Source: Neobacillus drentensis (GTDB lineage Bacteria; Bacillota; Bacilli; Bacillales; Cytobacillaceae). From it: a stretch of 64,000 nt of DNA. Location: the NCBI RefSeq assembly GCF_021560175.1, contig NZ_CP091110.1, positions 454,001 through 518,000 on the forward strand. The letters run 5' to 3'. Position 1 is the stretch's first letter. Each line of letters begins with the position of its first letter. A model generated the notes under the pieces. It was not told the origin of the DNA and searched no databases. It saw only the letters and a list, made by a program, of their open reading frames with translations. Positions 58,967-64,000 of the stretch are shown here, in pieces. A program made the translations under genes and the position numbers.

Positions 58967-60412
58967 GTGAAAAAATATCTCCAACGAGTAGGAAGTTCTT
59001 TGATGTTGCCGGTTGCAGTCCTGCCGGCAGCGGCGATTTTGATGGGGATCGGGTATTGGATTGATCCAACTGGCTGGGGGGCAGACAGTCCGCTTGCTGC
59101 CTTTTTAATTAAGGCGGGGAGTTCGATTATCGATAATATACCGATTCTGTTTGCAGTCGGTGTCGCCCTTGGGATGTCGAAAGAGAGAGATGGTTCGGCA
59201 GCATTGAGCGGGTTAGTTGCTTTCTTAGTTGTGACCACACTGCTTTCAACAGACGCAGTGGCATTACTAGAAAGAGTAGACCCTTCAAAGGTCGACCCCT
59301 CTTTTATAAAAATTAAAAATGCCTTTGTTGGAATCATTTCCGGTATTGTGGCTTCGATTATGTACAATCGTTATAGCCATGTTAAATTACCCGATGCCTT
59401 TGCATTCTTCAGCGGTAAACGGTTGGTGCCAATTATGACAGCCGTTTCGATGCTGGTGGTTTCCGGGATACTATTCTTTATCTGGCCAGTCATTTATACT
59501 GCCTTGGTTACTTTTGGTGAAACAATCAGTGATTTAGGGGCTGTCGGTGCGGGTCTTTATGGTTTCTTCAACCGTTTATTAATACCAACGGGGCTTCACC
59601 ATGCTTTAAACTCGGTGTTCTGGTTTGATGTGGCTGGAATCAGTGATATTACGAACTTCTGGGCAAGCAAAGGTGTAAAGGGTGTTACGGGAATGTACCA
59701 AGCTGGTTTCTTCCCCATCATGATGTTCGGGCTGCCTGCTGCTGCTTTGGCCATGGTGCATACGGCTAAAACTAAGAAGAGGAAGCAAGTCGCTTCTTTA
59801 ATGTTAGCTGCTGGCTTTGCCTCGTTCTTTACCGGTGTAACAGAACCGATTGAATTTGCGTTCATGTTTTTAGCTCCGATGCTTTATTTGGTGCATGCCC
59901 TCTTAACAGGGCTATCCTTGGCGATTGCAGCAGCGTTCCATTGGACAGCCGGCTTTGGATTTAGTGCCGGGCTTGTGGATTTTGTGTTAAGTTTTAAAAT
60001 TCCAATAGCCAATAAACCATATATGTTAATTGTTCAAGGCCTTGTGTTTGCTGTTATTTACTACTTCTTATTCCGTTATATCATTGTGAAATTTAATTTA
60101 ATGACTCCTGGCCGCGAAGAAGACGATGATGAGGCAGTGGCAGAGGAGGCAGCGGGGGAATCTAGGTTTGCTTCCATGGCAGCGGTCATTTATGAAGGCT
60201 TGGGCGGCGATGAGAATGTGGTTTCAGTGGATAACTGCGTCACCCGCTTGCGATTAGAAGTGAAGGATATGAGTAAAGTCGATCAGAAGAAAATTAAATC
60301 GACGGGTGTACCGGGAATTAACATTGTTGGTCCGCAAAGCATTCAAGTTATCATTGGTACCAATGTCCAATTTGTAGCCGATGAGGTTCATAAGCTGCGT
60401 AAAGTGAAATAA
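58967..60412 (+). CDS. nagP: PTS transporter IICB, N-acetylglucosamine type
   Basis: 481 residues. IIC domain (about 1-385) with 10 helices and the substrate-region motifs LMLPVAVLPAAAILMGIGYW and PTGLHHALNSVFW; FFTGVTEPIEFAFMFLAP. IIB domain (about 400-481) with phosphorylated Cys in SVDNCVTRLRLEV. There is no IIA domain, as in B. subtilis NagP, so phosphate would come from a separate IIA. AGGGGGTAAAAAAAGTG precedes the GTG start; the specificity is by similarity. No nagA or nagB lies nearby. Confidence 0.88.
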   Translation: MKKYLQRVGSSLMLPVAVLPAAAILMGIGYWIDPTGWGADSPLAAFLIKAGSSIIDNIPILFAVGVALGMSKERDGSAALSGLVAFLVVTTLLSTDAVALLERVDPSKVDPSFIKIKNAFVGIISGIVASIMYNRYSHVKLPDAFAFFSGKRLVPIMTAVSMLVVSGILFFIWPVIYTALVTFGETISDLGAVGAGLYGFFNRLLIPTGLHHALNSVFWFDVAGISDITNFWASKGVKGVTGMYQAGFFPIMMFGLPAAALAMVHTAKTKKRKQVASLMLAAGFASFFTGVTEPIEFAFMFLAPMLYLVHALLTGLSLAIAAAFHWTAGFGFSAGLVDFVLSFKIPIANKPYMLIVQGLVFAVIYYFLFRYIIVKFNLMTPGREEDDDEAVAEEAAGESRFASMAAVIYEGLGGDENVVSVDNCVTRLRLEVKDMSKVDQKKIKSTGVPGINIVGPQSIQVIIGTNVQFVADEVHKLRKVK

Positions 60413-60423
60413 ATAGGAATAGG

Positions 60424-60459
60424 AACCGCTTAGATTCGTTATCATCTAAGCGGTTTTTT
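60424..60459 (+). terminator. Terminator after nagP
   Basis: AACCGCTTAGAT / ATCTAAGCGGTT perfect 12-bp stem and TTTT. Confidence 0.94.
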
Positions 60460-60514
60460 ATGGTCCTGTTTGTTAAAATAAAAGAAGGTAAAATAGAGAT
60501 TATAGGAGCTTCTG

Positions 60515-61117
60515 ATGAAAGAATATTATTATGATAAATTATTTAACATTAAGACCCGCGGTGACCAGCAGGGATTTAACAAGTCCTTGCATTATCATCG
60601 GTACGAACCGACTCCATACAGCGCACTCGAGGAGTTGTTCCGCCATTATGAAATCAATCACGATGATTATATTGTGGACTTTGGATCCGGAAAGGGCAGG
60701 CTGAATTTTTACCTTCATTACTTTTTTGATGTAACAGTTGTCGGGGTAGAGATGAATGAAGCTCTTTATCATGAGGCGCTGTTAAACCAAAATCGCTATG
60801 TAAAAAAGAATGGCAAAGGTAAAATTCAATTTGTTTGCAGCCTAGCAGAGGAATATCAAATCAACCGATTCGATAATCGCTTTTATTTCTTTAATCCGTT
60901 CTCGATTCAAGTGTTTCGGAGAGTGGTTAACAACATTTTGCGGTCCTTGGAAGAACATCCAAGGGAAGTCGAATTGGTTTTATATTATCCATCCGAGGAT
61001 TATATCTATTTCTTAGAGCAGGACACCGCTTTCGAACTGAAGAAGGAAGTAACATTGCCATATGTATATGAACATAACCCAAACGAACGGTTTATCATCT
61101 ATAAACTAACACTGTAA
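60515..61117 (+). CDS. SAM-dependent methyltransferase-like protein
   Basis: 200 residues. Motif I VDFGSGKGRLNFYLHYFF, followed by VVGVEMNEALY; RFYFFNPFSIQVFR takes the place of the motif IV region. Substrate unknown. TAGGAGC lies before the ATG. 48 bp separate it from the DUF418 gene, including a 13-bp palindrome copy. Confidence 0.83.
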   Translation: MKEYYYDKLFNIKTRGDQQGFNKSLHYHRYEPTPYSALEELFRHYEINHDDYIVDFGSGKGRLNFYLHYFFDVTVVGVEMNEALYHEALLNQNRYVKKNGKGKIQFVCSLAEEYQINRFDNRFYFFNPFSIQVFRRVVNNILRSLEEHPREVELVLYYPSEDYIYFLEQDTAFELKKEVTLPYVYEHNPNERFIIYKLTL

Positions 61118-61136
61118 GCAAGTTTATAGTAAAAAT

Positions 61137-61149
61137 GGTGACAGGCACC
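61137..61149. repeat. Interspersed 13-bp palindrome GGTGACAGGCACC
   Basis: Reverse-complement form of GGTGCCTGTCACC, only a few bases upstream of the ribosome site of the DUF418 gene. Confidence 0.85.
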
Positions 61150-61164
61150 GTTAAGGAGTTTGCT

Positions 61165-62175
61165 ATGAGTGCTATAGGAGAAAATGAGCGGATTGATGTG
61201 TTAGATTATTTGCGGGGCTTTGCATTATTGGGGATTATTTTGGTTAATATTGGCACATTATTGGCGGCCAATCCCCCGGCAGCAGGTACCGCCGATGCTG
61301 CTTATTGGAAGTTTTTGTATTTATTTATTGAAGGCCGATTTTATACGATTTTCACTTTCTTATTTGGTGTCGGCTTCTATCTTTTCATCCACCGTGCCAA
61401 TACAAAAGGAAAAAAAGGACAAGTCTTGTTTGTACGGAGAATGATGGCGTTACTCCTATTTGGGTTCGTACATATGCAGTTTCATCCTGGCGAAGCATTA
61501 ACGCTCTATGCCATCGCAGGTCTCATTCTCCTCCCATTTTACAAAGTAACCAGAAGCGTCAATCTCTTATTTGGCATCGTCATGTTAGTCGTTCTAGGTC
61601 TTTTTGCTGCAAAAATTTTTATGATTATTCCATTCATATTGTTGGGGATCGCTGCGGGGCAATATCAGGTGTTTGAAAGAATCACACATCACTTAAAGGC
61701 AACAGCTGTTTTTACTGTTATCATGTTGGGCCTAGCTCTAGGCGGGCTAATTTTTCAATCTCAGTCCGCTCCCAACTTCATCGGCAGTGCTTGGGATGAA
61801 GCAATCTCCGGCCCATTGCATCATTTTTTAAGTATTGGTATTACGATTGGTCCCGTGGTTTCTGCCTTTTATGTGGGCTGTATAATCTTGTTGATTCAAT
61901 TGCCCTTTTTTCGTAAACTTCTTACTCCTTTAAAATACTATGGCAGGATGGCCTTTACCAATTATTTAGTACAAACAGTCTTAATCTTAGCGGCAGGAAA
62001 AATGCTGCACCTGCAAAGTCATATAAACTATTTTCAAACCTTCTATATTTGCTTGGCTATCTATGTTATTCAATTAAGCTATAGTACACTTTGGTTTCGC
62101 TATTTCAAATTCGGCCCATTCGAATGGGTTTGGAGAGCGCTGACCTATCTAGAGTTACCGCCGATGCGAAAATGA
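61165..62175 (+). CDS. DUF418 family membrane protein
   Basis: 336 residues from ATG 61165, 6 bp after TAAGGAG; an upstream ATG at 61135 would read through the palindrome. About 8-9 helices. Family pattern: RIDVLDYLRGFALLGIILVNI, YTIFTFLFGVGFYLFI, GRMAFTNYLVQT and the C-terminal FKFGPFEWVWRALTY. Function unknown; similar proteins are often called predicted membrane transporters. Confidence 0.87.
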   Translation: MSAIGENERIDVLDYLRGFALLGIILVNIGTLLAANPPAAGTADAAYWKFLYLFIEGRFYTIFTFLFGVGFYLFIHRANTKGKKGQVLFVRRMMALLLFGFVHMQFHPGEALTLYAIAGLILLPFYKVTRSVNLLFGIVMLVVLGLFAAKIFMIIPFILLGIAAGQYQVFERITHHLKATAVFTVIMLGLALGGLIFQSQSAPNFIGSAWDEAISGPLHHFLSIGITIGPVVSAFYVGCIILLIQLPFFRKLLTPLKYYGRMAFTNYLVQTVLILAAGKMLHLQSHINYFQTFYICLAIYVIQLSYSTLWFRYFKFGPFEWVWRALTYLELPPMRK

Positions 62176-62241
62176 ACCTAGCCGAACCCTTCTCCGCCCA
62201 TCCGTCCGGAAGGGGGTATTTCACAATTTCACAGGATAAAC

Positions 62242-62285
62242 AAAGTGCCAGGCACTAACATGGAATGCGGCCCGGCACTTTTTCC
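62242..62285. terminator. Terminator with a variant AGTGCCAGGCACT palindrome
   Basis: AAAGTGCC... / ...GGCACTTTTT stem. The left arm carries its own 13-bp palindrome AGTGCCAGGCACT (62244-62256), close in shape to the interspersed palindromes. Confidence 0.75.
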
Positions 62286-62303
62286 GTTTCGTAAACATCC
62301 TAT

Positions 62304-62783
62304 TTACTTTAATTTGACCTTATGTTCTTCTGCCAGTTTGTTTAACTTCGTCTTATAATCCCGAATATGCTCTCTCGCATCGGCCAGCATATCATTTGCC
62401 TTCTGAATAAGTGCCGGATCCTGTTCCTCTAAGGCCTGTTTAATCGTAACAAATGCCTTAAATTGAATGTCAGCCCCCTCAATATAAATCTCGTGAACCT
62501 TCCTTAACTCATCTGTTTCTATCTTGACAGAATTCAGTTCTTTAATAAATTCATTATAGTTTGGAATAACTTCTTTCGTTAACGCATCGTACATCGTCTG
62601 GTCATCCTGATAATTCACACCAGACACCCCTTCATAAGCAGAAACCGCTGCCGCCTCTAATTTCCCTGCTGGTTTCATTTCCTTGTTCACGTAATTCAAC
62701 AGATCATCTTGAACAGGGTCGTTAAAGCAGCCTGACAACAGCAAAATGATCGGAAAAACAATCGCTAAAAGCCCTTTTTTCAC
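62304..62783 (-). CDS. Small lipoprotein, helical, unknown function
   Basis: 159 residues from GTG 62783, 7 bp after AGGAGGTG. The signal peptide ends in the lipobox LLLSGC. The mature part is strongly helical and charged, with predicted coiled-coil stretches (for example DADEL-like heptads in RKVHEIYIEGADIQFKAF). It resembles Bacillus lipoproteins of the YkyA/YpjP-like kind only in general features, so I leave it unnamed. It faces the DUF418 gene across a hairpin. Confidence 0.8.
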   Translation of the reverse strand: MKKGLLAIVFPIILLLSGCFNDPVQDDLLNYVNKEMKPAGKLEAAAVSAYEGVSGVNYQDDQTMYDALTKEVIPNYNEFIKELNSVKIETDELRKVHEIYIEGADIQFKAFVTIKQALEEQDPALIQKANDMLADAREHIRDYKTKLNKLAEEHKVKLK

Positions 62784-62919
62784 TGCGATCACCTCCTAAT
62801 CCTCAATTTATGTGGTGCTGGAAGTCCAATATGTTAGGAGATGAAAAAAATCACCTTTATTAAAAAACGCTAAACCTGCAAGCAAGTGAAATTAATTGAT
62901 AGAAATTCTCAATTACATG

Positions 62920-62978
62920 TTGACACCATTTTTGGAAATTGTTTATACTAGGTATAAGTGATAATGATTTTCAATATC
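62920..62978 (+). promoter_or_regulatory. Promoter with Fur box upstream of yclN
   Basis: TTGACA (62920-62925), 18-bp spacer, TATACT (62944-62949). The Fur box GATAATGATTTTCAATATC (62960-62978) matches the 19-bp consensus at 16 of 19 positions and lies just downstream of the expected start, ideal for iron-dependent repression. Confidence 0.85.
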
Positions 62979-63008
62979 ATTTATAAAAATAAACTTATGG
63001 AGACAGCG

Positions 63009-63959
63009 ATGAAGAAACGATATCTATTATTGATGTTAGCTATATTGTCAGGAGTCTCATTGTTTGTGGGAGTTAGCAGTATATCACCTAGTGATCTCCT
63101 AAACTTCCAATCTGATGAAACGCAAGTATTTCTAATCAGCAGGGTACCGCGGCTTGTCGCCATCATTCTTGCCGGAGCAGGTATGAGCATTGCAGGACTT
63201 ATCATGCAGCAGCTGAGCCGTAATAAATTTGTCTCACCAACAACAGCTGGAACACTTGATGCCACCCGGTTAGGAATATTGGTATCCATGCTGCTATTTG
63301 CTAACGCCTCAATGATGCAAAAAATGCTTGTTGCCTTGGCGTTTGCACTTGCGGGAACGTTTTTATTTATGCAAATTTTAGACCGAATTAAGTTGAAGGA
63401 TGCCATTTTTATCCCATTAGTTGGTTTAATGTTCGGCAACATATTATCTTCAGTCACGACGTTCTTTGCCTACAAGGCAGATGTAATTCAAAACATGTCC
63501 GCCTGGCTTCAAGGAGATTTTTCTATGGTGATGAAAGGCCGCTATGAACTCTTATACATAAGTATTCCGATTTTGATTATCGCCTATTTCTATGCCAACC
63601 GTTTTACTGTTGCCGGAATGGGGGAAGATTTTTCAAAAAATCTAGGCCTTGCCTATCGGAGAATCGTCAACATTGGGCTGGTGCTCGTTGCTCTAATAAC
63701 GGTAACGGTTGTCCTCACAGTCGGAATGATTCCGTTTCTCGGTCTAATTATTCCCAATGTCATCTCGATTTTTAAAGGGGACCACCTGCAAAAAACCCTG
63801 CCACATACGGCCTTACTAGGAGCAAGCTTTTTACTAGTTTGCGATATTCTGGGAAGAATCATCATTTATCCATACGAGATTTCTATTAGCCTGATGGTTG
63901 GAGTCATAGGCAGCGGAATCTTCCTTTATCTTCTATTTAGGAGGAGAGCTTATGCGTAA
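63009..63959 (+). CDS. yclN: Iron-siderophore (petrobactin-type) ABC permease YclN
   Basis: 316 residues from ATG 63009, equal to B. subtilis YclN in length; upstream ATGs in frame have no good ribosome site. FecCD-family permease: SRVPRLVAIILAGAGMSIAGLIMQQ (cited in part as RVPRLVAIILAGAGMS), RNKFVSPTTAGT, GMIPFLGLIIPN and the C-terminal YEISISLMVGVIGSGIF. Imports ferric siderophore with YclO, YclP and YclQ. It is under the Fur-box promoter and overlaps the next gene by 8 bp. Confidence 0.94.
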   Translation: MKKRYLLLMLAILSGVSLFVGVSSISPSDLLNFQSDETQVFLISRVPRLVAIILAGAGMSIAGLIMQQLSRNKFVSPTTAGTLDATRLGILVSMLLFANASMMQKMLVALAFALAGTFLFMQILDRIKLKDAIFIPLVGLMFGNILSSVTTFFAYKADVIQNMSAWLQGDFSMVMKGRYELLYISIPILIIAYFYANRFTVAGMGEDFSKNLGLAYRRIVNIGLVLVALITVTVVLTVGMIPFLGLIIPNVISIFKGDHLQKTLPHTALLGASFLLVCDILGRIIIYPYEISISLMVGVIGSGIFLYLLFRRRAYA

Positions 63960-64000
63960 CCAGTGGATAAAAATGGGAGGATTAGTACTAGCCGCACTTT
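63952..64000 (+). CDS. yclO: Second siderophore permease YclO (cut by the window end)
   Basis: Only 16 codons are present (MRNQWIKMGGLVLAAL). The ATG overlaps the end of yclN by 8 bp and has AGGAGGAG upstream, as expected for the yclNOPQ order. Identity rests on position and the hydrophobic start. Confidence 0.65.
   Translation, partial: MRNQWIKMGGLVLAAL

Overview
The window looks like part of a Bacillaceae chromosome (Firmicutes; Bacillus in the broad sense, probably close to Neobacillus). Reasons: moderately AT-rich DNA with strong AGGAGG-type ribosome sites, rho-independent terminators after most units, and many proteins recognisably close to Bacillus subtilis ones (PcrB-PcrA-LigA-CamS, GatCAB, DagK, RlmD, DltXABCD, YueI, YclN). 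The core order pcrB-pcrA-ligA-camS ... gatCAB ... dagK ... rlmD matches B. subtilis as I remember it, but accessory blocks sit between its parts. No rRNA, tRNA, prophage, intact insertion sequence or CRISPR array was seen.

Layout. 1-6156: lipid, DNA repair and lipoprotein core (pcrB cut by the window edge, pcrA, ligA, camS). 6355-9510: rocA, then two orphan membrane proteins. 9735-14563: nitrite reductase and siroheme operon behind a textbook Fnr-type promoter. 14752-17679: glyoxylate shunt (aceB, aceA). 17680-18074: a degenerate 21-bp repeat array. 18075-20248: YueI, OsmC, VanZ and a lysozyme-like protein. 20451-23654: gatCAB. 23655-24085: a gene-free stretch with three operator-like palindromes. 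24086-27450: small metabolic genes, including plsY. 27645-30762: an ECF sigma / anti-sigma operon with three membrane proteins, one only 31 residues long. 30857-35760: dagK, NAD salvage (pncA, pncB) and rlmD, with a large repeat and a second 21-bp array between them. 35927-40170: two-component system divergent from an ABC transporter fusion. 40414-41640: DUF1456 protein and a zinc-peptidase-like protein. 41735-46343: GntR-controlled sugar-acid locus. 46469-48661: FabF paralog divergent from a MmyB-type regulator. 48775-53055: dltXABCD. 53253-58715: MFS exporter, a chromosomal tubulin/FtsZ-superfamily GTPase, TerC, TauE and a MocA-type oxidoreductase. 58967-62783: nagP-like PTS, a methyltransferase, DUF418 and a lipoprotein. 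62920-64000: Fur-box-controlled YclN/YclO siderophore permeases, the second cut by the window end.

How the genes work together. Nitrite reductase (NirBD) needs siroheme, and the same operon supplies uroporphyrinogen-III methyltransferase and precorrin-2 dehydrogenase. aceB and aceA form the complete glyoxylate bypass. gatCAB makes Gln-tRNA(Gln) and Asn-tRNA(Asn). pncA and pncB recycle nicotinamide to NaMN. The dlt genes D-alanylate teichoic acids. The GntR locus pairs a GntP-type permease with a dehydrogenase and a DUF1537 kinase.

Most worth a second look: the orphan tubulin-like GTPase (54758-55870), the two 21-bp-period arrays, the ECF sigma operon (apparent ATT start, palindromes inside the anti-sigma gene, a three-repeat membrane protein), the orphan palindromes near 23.8-24.0 kb, and the four helically phased GTATAC operators. 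All family names come from reading the sequence and memory of the families; no database search was run.
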